DNA from: Kribbella caucasensis | Lineage (GTDB): Bacteria; Actinomycetota; Actinomycetes; Propionibacteriales; Kribbellaceae | DNA: 64,000 nucleotides | Direction: 5' to 3' | Assembly: GCF_004361855.1 (NCBI RefSeq) | Contig: NZ_SNWQ01000002.1 | Span: 620,001 to 684,000, forward strand | Shown: piece after piece, positions 18,897 to 26,870 of the stretch | Layout of the letters: each line of letters opens with the position of its first letter | How positions within the stretch are numbered: position 1 is the first letter of the stretch | Translations under genes and position numbers: made by a program | The notes under the pieces: model-generated | Database searches by the model: none | Told to the model about the DNA's origin: nothing | The model's input: only the letters and a program-made list of their open reading frames with translations

Positions 18897-18995
18897 GTGC
18901 TGACTTTTGTCATCACCATGGTCATTCTGTTGGTTCTGTCGGGGCTGGTGCTGCTGGCCGTCGCACGGGGCGAGGGGAAACACATCGGCCACTGA
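18897..18995 (+). CDS. 32-residue single-pass membrane protein
   Basis: GTG 18897 opens a 32-codon frame encoding one strongly hydrophobic helix ('FVITMVILLVLSGLVLLAVA') and a short polar tail 'RGEGKHIGH'. A 'ggggag' ribosome site lies about 12 bases upstream. Small proteins of this shape are frequent in actinobacteria but their roles are unknown. No homologue is recognised; support is the start context and the clean membrane helix. Confidence 0.5.
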   Translation: MLTFVITMVILLVLSGLVLLAVARGEGKHIGH

Positions 18996-19017
18996 GCTGG
19001 GGTACTAACCTGCTGGG

Positions 19018-19574
19018 ATGAGACGGCTCATCTTCCAGGAATACGTGACGCTGGACGGATACGCGGCCGGGCCGAACGACGAGCTCGACTTCTCGACACG
19101 GTCGCGGAGCAGGCGGACGAGGACAATCTCGAGCTGCTCGATCGGCTCGACACGATGCTGCTCGGCGCCCGGACGTACCGGCTGTTCGTCGACTACTGGC
19201 CGACGGCAACCAACGAGGTGATCGCGCCTCGGCTGAACGCGCTGCGCAAGGTGGTCGCTTCGACGACCCTGGACGCCGCGCCGTGGGGTGACTGGGAGCC
19301 GGGCGTGGTCGTCCGTGATGCGGTTGCGGCGGTGCGGGAGCTCAAGGCCGAGGACGGCAAGGACATCATCCTGTGGGGCAGCATCTCCCTGTTCCACACG
19401 CTCTTCACCGAGGGCCTGGTCGACGAGGTCCAGCTGCGGGTATGCCCGCTGGTACTGGGTGCGGGAAAGAGCGTGTTCCCCACCGGCGCCGACTCCGTAC
19501 CACTCGAGCTGGTCGAGGCCAAGCCCTGGGCGAGCGGCGGCGTACTGCTCCGCTATCAGCGCACCGGTGGGTGA
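19018..19574 (+). pseudogene. RibD/dihydrofolate-reductase-family protein, frameshifted
   Basis: ATG 19018 begins 'MRRLIFQEYVTLDGYAAGP', the usual start of the RibD C-terminal/DHFR-like family. After 'NDELDF' (about 19090-19096) the frame is wrong. Another frame continues as 'DTVAEQADEDNLELLDRLDT' then 'MLLGARTYRLFVDYWP' and runs normally to 19574 through 'DIILWGSISLFHTL'. One missing base, probably a T in 'gacttctcgac', explains this. It is either a decayed gene or a sequencing error. The tail overlaps the end of the convergent HNH gene by 19 bases. Confidence 0.8.
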
Positions 19575-21184
19575 GTGATCACGCCGAGTGGATGAGCTAC
19601 ATCGGCGAGCGGGTGGGTGACATGGCCGGGTGGATCACCCACAGCGCCAGGCTGTGAAGTCGGCAGTGGGTCGTCCTCCCACGGATCTTGGCGTGCGGCG
19701 TCGTCACCCCACGGATCTTGGCGTCCGGCCTCGTCACCCCAGGGGTCCTGGCGCGGGGCTGCGGTCGCGGGTTCGGTGACAGGGGTCGTTGGCCATCCGG
19801 GTGCCGCTGGTGTGGTGGGTGGGCTTGTGGTCCACGGGTCCGGTGGCGTGGCGGGTGGTCTGGTAGTCCACGGGTCCGGTGGGTCGGCGGTCGAGTGGTC
19901 CGGTGGTGGGGCCGAGATGGGGTTGGCCCAGCCGGGGCGGGACAGCCTCGGTTGGCTGTTGACCATGGTGATGGTCCAGTGGCCGTGGTGTACGTCGATG
20001 TGATGGGCCTTGCACAGCAGCACCAAGTTCTCGACGCGGGTCGGGCCTCCGTTGGCCCAGTGCACGAGGTGGTGGGCCTCGCACATCGCCGGCGGGGCGC
20101 CGCAGACGATGCAGCCCTTGTCGCGGGTGTTCAGGGCGCGGCGCATGGCGCGGTTGACGAAGCGTTCTTCGGTGCCGACATCGAGGGGTTCGGAGTTGGC
20201 GCCGAGGACGAGGGGGATGATGCCGGCGTCGCAGGCGAGGCGGCGGATCGCGGCGGCGGACAGGGTGCCGCCGTGGGCGAGGTCGCCGGTGCCGGTGCCG
20301 GCGAGCAGGTCGGCCAGGTTGATGGTGACGGTGATGTGGGGTTTGATGCCGCCGTGTCCGGGCGCGGCCGTCCCGGTGCCGGCGGCGACGGTGAGGGCGG
20401 TGACGAGGCCGTCGGCGTGGCGTTTGCCGCGGGGGCGGGGATCGGGTTGCCCGTCGGGGGTCTTGTGGGGTTTGGCGCCGGCGAAGATGACGGTCTGGAG
20501 GAGTTCGGCGTTGTCGGCGGCGAGGAAGCCGCCGAACTGGATGCCGTCGTCGCGGCGTTTCAGCCAGAGGGTTTCCTTGGCGTGGGCGCGTTTCTCGGCG
20601 GGTTCGGGGCCGTCGGTGTCGAGGGTGTCGCGGACGCGTTTGCCCATCTTGCGCAGTTCGCCGGGTGGCAGCACCTGCGCGGCTCGCACCATCTGTTCCT
20701 CGGCGACCCGCAGGTTCTCCACCGGCACGTTCGCCGCGGCCGGGACCCGCTCGAGGGCGTCGATGATCGCCTCGGCCTGGCCCGGATGCAGCACCAGCGG
20801 GCCAGGCTCCGCACCACCCTCGGCGCCCACGTCGCCGTCGGCGCTCGCGCTCGCGCCAGCGTCCGCGCCCGTGCCCGTGTCGGGCCCTGCGTCGGTGGTG
20901 GGTTCGGTGTGGAGGGCGGTGTTGACGGCCTCGTATCTGGGCAGTGCTTTGGCGAGTTTGAGGTCGTTGCGGACGATGGTGGGGTCGAGGCGGTGGCGGA
21001 TGGCGATGAGTTGGACGGTGTTGCGGGCGCCGATTTCGGTGGCGTGGCCGTTGGCGTCGAGGGCGGCGAGGAGTTCGAGGCGGTGGGTGTTGATCCGGTT
21101 GAGGTCGGCCTGGATTCGGTCGAGGGCGGCCAGCATGTCGCTGCCGCTCATCGACCACACGGGCCGTTGCTCCAACCGTTCCAT
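19556..21184 (-). CDS. DUF222 / HNH endonuclease (13E12-type) protein
   Basis: About 542 residues from ATG 21184; GTG 21208 is an alternative. The N-terminal DUF222 helical region ('MLAALDRIQADLNRINTHRL') is followed by a C-terminal HNH nuclease motif 'CIVCGAPPAMCEAHHLVHW' with 'ANGGPTRVENLVLLCKAHH'. This is the multi-copy family called 13E12 repeat in mycobacteria, also abundant in Kribbella and Nocardioides. The biological role is unsettled; self-mobilising nuclease origins have been suggested. The C-terminus carries imperfect repeats ('DPWGDEAGRQDPWGDD', 'HPLADVAHPLGVITHP'). Confidence 0.9.
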   Translation of the reverse strand: MERLEQRPVWSMSGSDMLAALDRIQADLNRINTHRLELLAALDANGHATEIGARNTVQLIAIRHRLDPTIVRNDLKLAKALPRYEAVNTALHTEPTTDAGPDTGTGADAGASASADGDVGAEGGAEPGPLVLHPGQAEAIIDALERVPAAANVPVENLRVAEEQMVRAAQVLPPGELRKMGKRVRDTLDTDGPEPAEKRAHAKETLWLKRRDDGIQFGGFLAADNAELLQTVIFAGAKPHKTPDGQPDPRPRGKRHADGLVTALTVAAGTGTAAPGHGGIKPHITVTINLADLLAGTGTGDLAHGGTLSAAAIRRLACDAGIIPLVLGANSEPLDVGTEERFVNRAMRRALNTRDKGCIVCGAPPAMCEAHHLVHWANGGPTRVENLVLLCKAHHIDVHHGHWTITMVNSQPRLSRPGWANPISAPPPDHSTADPPDPWTTRPPATPPDPWTTSPPTTPAAPGWPTTPVTEPATAAPRQDPWGDEAGRQDPWGDDAARQDPWEDDPLPTSQPGAVGDPPGHVTHPLADVAHPLGVITHPPVR

Positions 21185-21273
21185 GACTAGAACCCTAGAC
21201 GAGACCACCGACAGTTTTCGATCCAGAAGCCCTTATCTACAAGGGATCTCAGGATTGTCCGGTTCCGGCCAAG

Positions 21274-21303
21274 TTGTCCACAGGAACGCACAGGCTGTCC
21301 ACA
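21274..21303. other. Two DnaA-box-like sites in a 140-bp gap
   Basis: 'ttgtccaca' at 21274-21282 matches the actinobacterial DnaA box, and 'ctgtccaca' at 21295-21303 differs by one base. They lie between the DUF222/HNH and M56 genes (21209-21351), which otherwise shows no gene. Confidence 0.4.
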
Positions 21304-21351
21304 ACTTCGGCAATTTGTTGTAGGCCAACCCGTGTAGGAGTTGGAGTCCCG

Positions 21352-22257
21352 TTAGCTGAGGGCGTTTGCGAGTGCTTTGAGGATCGGGGCGGCGACGGTG
21401 ACGGTGGGCAGGACGAGTAGGGCCGCCGCAGCGGCGTACGTGGTGGCTGAGAGGACTGGGTAGCGGGGCTCTGGGTCGGCTAGTCGCTGCACTCTGAGGA
21501 CTGTTGACGACTTCGCTGCGGCGAGGCCTGCCTCCGGTGCGGGGGAGCCGGCGAGTGCTACGAGGGCGCGGGCTAGTGGGAGTGGGCCGTTGCGTCTGCG
21601 GGCGTCGTCGTCGGCCAGTAGCTCGACCAGAGTGCGTGCCTGCTCCAGAGCTACCTCGCTGCGAACCCAGCGGGGGAAGGCGGTGTGCAGGGCGGTGAAC
21701 GCTTCCAGCACTAGGTCGTGCCGAGCCCTGAGGTGTGCCTGCTCGTGGGCGAGGACGGCGCGCAGTTCGCTGTCGTCCAACCTGTCCAGCGCGCCGACGG
21801 ACACGACCACTCGCGCGCCGCGGAGAGCGGGTAGGCAGTAGGCGAGTGGTGTTTGTTCGGCCAGTACGCGCAGGCCGGGGATCAGTCCGTCCGGTGTGGC
21901 CAGTACGTCGACCAGGTCGCGGTGGCGTTTTCGCCGTGCTCTGGTACCGACCGCGACTCGGCCCGCTGCCCACAGCAGCTTGATGCCGACCAGCGCGGTC
22001 AGCGCAAGTACTGCAGCTGCAGCGAGGTCGCGTGCCGAGGACGGGTCGAACTGTGGTTCGCCGGGCTGGCCCGCGGTCGAGTACGACAAGGCGATGCCCG
22101 CCCCAAGCGCAGCGAGTACGGCGGCCAGCGCGATCGCCTGCCACAGGGCGACAGCCGCTCGGGGGATCCGGTAGGGCCAGGTAGACCGCGCCAGGAGGGC
22201 CGGTGCCGGTCCCGTCAGCACCAGGGCCAGCGCGGCGAGCAAGACCGGGGCGATCAC
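21352..22257 (-). CDS. M56-family (BlaR1-like) membrane metallopeptidase
   Basis: 301 residues from GTG 22257. Three N-terminal membrane helices precede a zinc-protease domain with 'AVLAHEQAHLRARHD' (HExxH at about 171-175), and a C-terminal hydrophobic segment follows. M56 proteins paired with BlaI sense a signal at the membrane and inactivate the repressor by proteolysis. This one lacks a BlaR1-type penicillin-binding sensor domain, so the signal is unknown. Its start overlaps the blaI-like stop, indicating translational coupling. Confidence 0.9.
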   Translation of the reverse strand: MIAPVLLAALALVLTGPAPALLARSTWPYRIPRAAVALWQAIALAAVLAALGAGIALSYSTAGQPGEPQFDPSSARDLAAAAVLALTALVGIKLLWAAGRVAVGTRARRKRHRDLVDVLATPDGLIPGLRVLAEQTPLAYCLPALRGARVVVSVGALDRLDDSELRAVLAHEQAHLRARHDLVLEAFTALHTAFPRWVRSEVALEQARTLVELLADDDARRRNGPLPLARALVALAGSPAPEAGLAAAKSSTVLRVQRLADPEPRYPVLSATTYAAAAALLVLPTVTVAAPILKALANALS

Positions 22258-22700
22258 CCCTCCCGCTCCTCCAACTTCCTGGCAGCCGGCGCGACGCCGT
22301 CCGCGTCGACGCCGCCCAGCTCCGTGGCCTCCAACCGGCTGAGCGCCTCGCGGAGGAGAGCGGCCTCCTCGTCGGAGACCTGGCCGACGAAGCGAACCAG
22401 TGCCTCGCGCCGGTCGCCGGCCCGGTCCAGGGCGTCCCGCATCAGGTCCACGGCCAGCTCCTCGCGCGGTGCGGCCGCCTTGTAGCGCCAGGCCTTGCCG
22501 TCCCGCTCGCGCTCGGTCAGCCGCTTCTTGGCCAGCCGGTCCAGCACGGTCATCACCGTTGTGTACGCGAGCTCACGGGTCCCGGACAGCCGCTCGTGCA
22601 CCTCGCGCACGGTCAGCGCGCCGTCGACCGCCCACAGCTGGTCCATGACCAGTCGCTCGAGGTCGCCGAGCGGTCGCGGGGCCTTCGGATCACTGGTCAC
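22254..22700 (-). CDS. BlaI/MecI/CopY-family transcriptional repressor
   Basis: 148 residues from GTG 22700. The winged-helix sequence 'LGDLERLVMDQLWAVDGALT', then 'VREVHERLSGTRELAYTTVM', is diagnostic of BlaI-type repressors, whose C-terminal dimerisation region is cleaved by the partner M56 protease. A -10-like 'TATACT' (minus strand, 22712-22707) ends six bases before the GTG, so the mRNA may be leaderless. Operator-like repeats fill the gap to the divergent cydA, suggesting control of both itself and cytochrome bd. Confidence 0.92.
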   Translation of the reverse strand: MTSDPKAPRPLGDLERLVMDQLWAVDGALTVREVHERLSGTRELAYTTVMTVLDRLAKKRLTERERDGKAWRYKAAAPREELAVDLMRDALDRAGDRREALVRFVGQVSDEEAALLREALSRLEATELGGVDADGVAPAARKLEEREG

Positions 22701-22762
22701 GTGACCAGTATAACTACACCTTGTAGTAGATCTCCGCTAGCATCTACTACGTAACGTCGTAG
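22692..22762. promoter_or_regulatory. Overlapping operator palindromes between blaI and cydA
   Basis: Four inverted repeats are visible: a perfect 18-bp palindrome at 22692-22709 that contains the blaI start codon; 'actaca-cct-tgtagt' at 22713-22727; 'gtagtagat' (22723-22731) facing 'atctactac' (22742-22750); and 'ctacg-n6-cgtag' at 22747-22762. The TAC/GTA half-sites resemble known BlaI operators. The cydA start follows at 22784. Confidence 0.65.
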
Positions 22763-22783
22763 ACAGCTCCGGAGGGCTGACGC

Positions 22784-24196
22784 GTGGACACCCTGGACCT
22801 GGCCCGCTGGCAGTTCGCGATCACCACCGTGTACCACTTCTTCTTCGTCCCGGTGACGATCTCGCTGGTCGCGATCACAGCCGGCCTGCAGACCGCGTGG
22901 TACCGGACCGGGAAGGACAAGTACCTGCGGCTGACCAAGTTCTACGGGAAGCTCTTCCTGATCAACATCGCGATGGGCGTCGTCACCGGCCTCGTGCAGG
23001 AGTTCCAGTTCGGGATGAACTGGAGCGACTACTCGCGCTTCGTCGGCGACGTGTTCGGCGCCCCGCTCGCACTGGAGGGGCTGCTCGCGTTCTTCCTGGA
23101 GTCCACCTTCATCGGGCTGTGGATCTTCGGCTGGGACCGGCTGCCCCGCCGCGTGCACCTGGCCTGCATCTGGATGGTGGTGCTGGGCACGCAACTGTCG
23201 GCGTACTTCATTCTCGCGGCCAACTCGTGGATGCAGAACCCGGTCGGCTTCCGCTACAACGCCGACCGCGGCCGGGCCGAGCTGACCGACATCTGGGCGG
23301 TGCTGACCAACAAGGTCGTGCTGGTCACCTACCCACACACGATTTTCGCCGCGTTCATGGTCGGCGGCGCGTTCGTCGCCGCGGTCGCCCTCTGGCACCT
23401 GATCCGCCGTGCTGGCACCGATACAGAAGCATTCCGTACTGCGCTCCGCATGGGTGCGGTCATCGTGATCGTCGCCGGCGCGGGCGTCGCGTTGAGCGGT
23501 GACCAGCAGGGCAAGGTGATGACAGAGGTGCAGCCGATGAAGATGGCCGCGGCCGAAGCGCTGTACGAGTCGGAGAAACCCGCGTCGTTCTCGGTCTTCA
23601 CGATCGGCACGCTGGACGGGTCGAAGGAGATCTTCTCGGTCAAGGTGCCGTACCTGCTCTCGTTCCTCGCGACCGGGCACTTCGACGCCGAGGTGCAGGG
23701 GATCAACTCGCTGCAGCAGGCTTACGAGGAGCTGTACGGACCGGGGTCGTACAAGCCGAACATCCCGCTCACCTACTGGACCTTCCGGTTGATGATCGGG
23801 GTCGGGATGTCGGCCGCCGCCGTCGCAGCCTGGTTGCTGTGGGCAACGAGACGCGGGCGGTCGCCGAGCCGGTGGATGGTCTGGCTGGTGGCGCCGCTGC
23901 CGTTGCTGCCGCTGGCGGCGAACACGTTCGGCTGGATCTTCACCGAGACCGGGCGGCAGCCGTGGCTGGTGTTCGGCCTGCTGCCGACGTCGGCGGGTGT
24001 GTCGCCGGGGACCACCACAGCCGAAGTACTGACGTCGCTGATCGGGTTCACCGTCCTGTACGGCGCGCTGGCGGTGGTCGAGGTGAAGTTGATGACCAAG
24101 TCGATCCGGGCCGGGCTGCCGCCGGCGGATGTCGTGCCGGCCGATCCCGACGGGTCCGATGACGGGTCCGGCAAACCGTTGTCGTTCGCCTACTGA
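22784..24196 (+). CDS. cydA: Cytochrome bd oxidase subunit I
   Basis: 470 residues from GTG 22784, with ribosome site 'ggaggg' 8 bases upstream. The N-terminus 'LARWQFAITTVYHFFFVPVT' includes the heme ligand His18. Multiple membrane helices, 'GLVQEFQFGMNW', 'FFLESTFIGLWIFGWDRL' and a short Q-loop fit CydA. The enzyme oxidises menaquinol and reduces oxygen at high affinity without proton pumping. The gene heads cydABDC and lies divergent from the BlaI-type repressor. Confidence 0.97.
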   Translation: MDTLDLARWQFAITTVYHFFFVPVTISLVAITAGLQTAWYRTGKDKYLRLTKFYGKLFLINIAMGVVTGLVQEFQFGMNWSDYSRFVGDVFGAPLALEGLLAFFLESTFIGLWIFGWDRLPRRVHLACIWMVVLGTQLSAYFILAANSWMQNPVGFRYNADRGRAELTDIWAVLTNKVVLVTYPHTIFAAFMVGGAFVAAVALWHLIRRAGTDTEAFRTALRMGAVIVIVAGAGVALSGDQQGKVMTEVQPMKMAAAEALYESEKPASFSVFTIGTLDGSKEIFSVKVPYLLSFLATGHFDAEVQGINSLQQAYEELYGPGSYKPNIPLTYWTFRLMIGVGMSAAAVAAWLLWATRRGRSPSRWMVWLVAPLPLLPLAANTFGWIFTETGRQPWLVFGLLPTSAGVSPGTTTAEVLTSLIGFTVLYGALAVVEVKLMTKSIRAGLPPADVVPADPDGSDDGSGKPLSFAY

Positions 24197-24219
24197 TTCG
24201 CGGACTGAGGGGAGCAGAG

Positions 24220-25218
24220 ATGGAACTCACGACGGTCTGGTTCATCATCATCGCGGGGCTGTGGGTCGGGTACTTCGTGCTGGAGGGGTTCGACTTCGGG
24301 GTCGGCACCCTGCTCCGGGTGATCGGCCGGGACGAGCCGGAGCGGCGCGCGGTGATCACCACGATCGGGCCGGTCTGGGACGGCAACGAGGTCTGGCTGA
24401 TCGTGGCCGGCGGCGCGACGTTCGCGGCTTTCCCGGAGTGGTACGCGACGTTGTTCAGCGGGTTCTACCTGCCGTTGTTCGCGATCCTGGTGGCGTTGAT
24501 CCTGCGCGGGGTGGCGCTGGAGTACCGGGGCAAGCGCGACGATCTGCTCTGGCGGGGCCGGATGGACACGGTGATCACCATCGGGTCGGTGGCGCCGGCG
24601 TTCCTGTGGGGGATCACGTTCGCCAACCTGGTTCGCGGCGTACCGCTGGACTCGTCGTACGAGTACGTCGGGAGCCTGGGGGATCTGCTGAGTCCGTTCG
24701 CGTTGCTGGGCGGGGTGGCGTTCACGGCCGTGTTCGTGGCACATGGGGCGATCTTCTTGGCGCTACGAACGACCGGTGAGTTGCGGGAGCGGGCGAACCG
24801 GTTTGCGGCCCGCTTCGGAGTGGTTGCGGCTGTGTTGACCGTCGGGTTTCTCCTGTGGGCGTTGGAGTTGCGGGGTGATGTGGCGTCGAGCGTGCTGGCG
24901 GGGGTGGCCGCGTGCGCGTTGGTGGCCGGGTTGGTGGCGAACCGGTTCCGGCGGGAGGGCTGGGCGTTCGCGGGGACGGCGCTGGCGATCGGGTTGGCGG
25001 TGACGGCGTTGTTCGTCGCGATGTTCCCCGCGGTGATGCCGTCGACTCTTGATCCCTCGTCAACGTTGACAACAGTTGATGCGGCGTCAACCCCGTACAC
25101 GTTGAAGATCCTGACGATCATCGCCGCGATCTTCACGCCGCTGGTGATGCTGTACCAGGGCTGGACGTACTGGGTTTTCCGCAAGCGCGTCACAGTCGAG
25201 CCGGTCGCGGTTTCATGA
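24220..25218 (+). CDS. cydB: Cytochrome bd oxidase subunit II
   Basis: 332 residues from ATG 24220, with 'ggggagcag' just upstream. 'VWFIIIAGLWVGYFVLEGFD' followed by 'FGVGTLL', and 'IGPVWDGNEVWLI', are CydB hallmarks, with eight or nine membrane helices. It pairs with CydA in the oxidase. Its stop overlaps the ATG of cydD by 4 bases. Confidence 0.97.
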   Translation: MELTTVWFIIIAGLWVGYFVLEGFDFGVGTLLRVIGRDEPERRAVITTIGPVWDGNEVWLIVAGGATFAAFPEWYATLFSGFYLPLFAILVALILRGVALEYRGKRDDLLWRGRMDTVITIGSVAPAFLWGITFANLVRGVPLDSSYEYVGSLGDLLSPFALLGGVAFTAVFVAHGAIFLALRTTGELRERANRFAARFGVVAAVLTVGFLLWALELRGDVASSVLAGVAACALVAGLVANRFRREGWAFAGTALAIGLAVTALFVAMFPAVMPSTLDPSSTLTTVDAASTPYTLKILTIIAAIFTPLVMLYQGWTYWVFRKRVTVEPVAVS

Positions 25219-26870
25219 GGCCGGTTGATCCGCGGTTGCTGAGGCGGGCACGGCCGGCCCGGGTGTTCCTGGCGGGCTCGGTGCTGATCGGGGTCGCCAC
25301 TGGTCTGCTGGTGATCGTCCAGGCCGTGCTGCTGGCCCGCGGGATCAGTGACGTCGTACTACGGGACGCGGGCGTCGGACCCGTCGCGTGGATGCTTGCG
25401 GCCGTGATCGCCGTACGGGCAGGCCTGGTGTGGTTGCAGGAGGTCGTGGCGCAACGGGCATCGGCCGCGGTGAAGTCGACATTGCGGCGACAGGTGCTCG
25501 AGCACTCGCTGAAGCTCGGGCCGGCCTGGTTGAGTGGGGAGCGCAGCAGTCGACTGACCACGTTGCTGACCAAGGGCCTGGACGACCTGGACCCGTACTT
25601 CGCCCGGTACCTCCCACAGTTGGTGCTGGCGGCAACGGTCCCCGCGGGTGTGATCGGCTGGATGGCGACCGGTGATCTGATCGCGGCCGGGACCGTGCTG
25701 GTGACGCTGCCGTTGATCCCCGTCTTCATGGCACTGGTCGGTTGGGCTACCCAGGCGCACAGCAGGCGGCGGCAGCGCGCGTTGGAGGTGTTAGCGCACC
25801 ACTTCGCCGATGTGGTGTCGGGACTGCCCACGTTGAAGCTGTTCGGCCGGGCGAAGGTCCAGGCGTCCGCAGTACGGCGGGTGACCGACAAGCACCGGGC
25901 GGCGTCGATGTCGACCCTGCGGTTGGCGTTCATGTCGTCGATGGTGCTGGAGTTGCTCGCCAGCATCTCGGTCGCGCTGGTCGCGGTGGGGGTCGGGCTG
26001 CGCCTGGTCGAGGGGCGGCTCGGGCTGGAGACGGCGTTGATGGTGCTGATCCTCGCGCCCGAGGCGTATCTGCCACTGCGGCAGGTGGGGGCGCAGTTCC
26101 ACGCGAGTGCCGACGGGGTGGCGGCTGCCGAGGAGGTCCTGCGGGTGCTGGAGACGCCGTTGCCGGTGGCGGGGGAGCGGGCGGATGTGCCGGATCTACG
26201 GCGGACGCCGCTGTATCTGCACGACGTGACAGTGCGCTACCCGGATCGGTCGGAGCCTGCGGTCGAGGGGTTCGACCTGGAGCTGTGGCCGGGGGAGGTG
26301 GTCGCGCTGACTGGTCGCAGTGGGGTGGGGAAGTCGACCCTGCTGGCGGCGATCCTCGGGTTCGTCACTGTGGAGCGCGGAGTGGTTGTCGCCGGTGGAA
26401 GTGCTGCGGATGAGTTCGATCCAGTCCTGTGGCGGCGGCAGTTCGGGTGGGTGCCGCAGCGGCCGGGGCTTCGGGTCGGGACGGTCGCCGACAACGTGCG
26501 GCTCGGACGGCCCGACGCGGCCGACTCGCAGGTGCGGCAAGCACTGGATGCCGCCGGTGCCGCGGAGCTCGCACTGGACACGCCTGTGGGTGAGCAGGGC
26601 CGGCTCCTGTCGGGTGGTCAACAGCGGCGGGTCGCCCTGGCGAGAGCCCTCATCACCGAGGCCCCCGTCCTGCTCCTGGACGAGCCCACTGCCGGCCTGG
26701 ACGCCGACACCGAAGCCACCGTCATCGCCGGCCTTCGAGGAACCGGCCGCACAGTCCTCCTAGTCGCACACAGACCCACCCTCCTAGCCGCCGCTGACCG
26801 CACAGTCGAAGTCGGCGCACGCAAGTCCCCAATTGACCGGTTGGTTGAACGTGAGTTGGTGACGCCTTGA
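25215..26870 (+). CDS. cydD: Thiol reductant ABC exporter subunit CydD
   Basis: 551 residues from ATG 25215. An N-terminal six-helix ABC transporter domain is followed by an ATPase with Walker A 'GRSGVGKST' at about 367-375, signature 'LLSGGQQRRVALARAL' and Walker B 'VLLLDEPTAGLD'. CydDC exports glutathione or cysteine (in actinobacteria probably cysteine or another thiol) and is needed to assemble cytochrome bd. It overlaps cydC by 4 bases. Confidence 0.94.
   Translation: MRPVDPRLLRRARPARVFLAGSVLIGVATGLLVIVQAVLLARGISDVVLRDAGVGPVAWMLAAVIAVRAGLVWLQEVVAQRASAAVKSTLRRQVLEHSLKLGPAWLSGERSSRLTTLLTKGLDDLDPYFARYLPQLVLAATVPAGVIGWMATGDLIAAGTVLVTLPLIPVFMALVGWATQAHSRRRQRALEVLAHHFADVVSGLPTLKLFGRAKVQASAVRRVTDKHRAASMSTLRLAFMSSMVLELLASISVALVAVGVGLRLVEGRLGLETALMVLILAPEAYLPLRQVGAQFHASADGVAAAEEVLRVLETPLPVAGERADVPDLRRTPLYLHDVTVRYPDRSEPAVEGFDLELWPGEVVALTGRSGVGKSTLLAAILGFVTVERGVVVAGGSAADEFDPVLWRRQFGWVPQRPGLRVGTVADNVRLGRPDAADSQVRQALDAAGAAELALDTPVGEQGRLLSGGQQRRVALARALITEAPVLLLDEPTAGLDADTEATVIAGLRGTGRTVLLVAHRPTLLAAADRTVEVGARKSPIDRLVERELVTP

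Noticed and set aside
19556..21184. DUF222/HNH gene as part of a mobile element
   Set aside because: No terminal repeats, integrase or intron structure flanks it; such genes are ordinary multicopy residents in these genomes.
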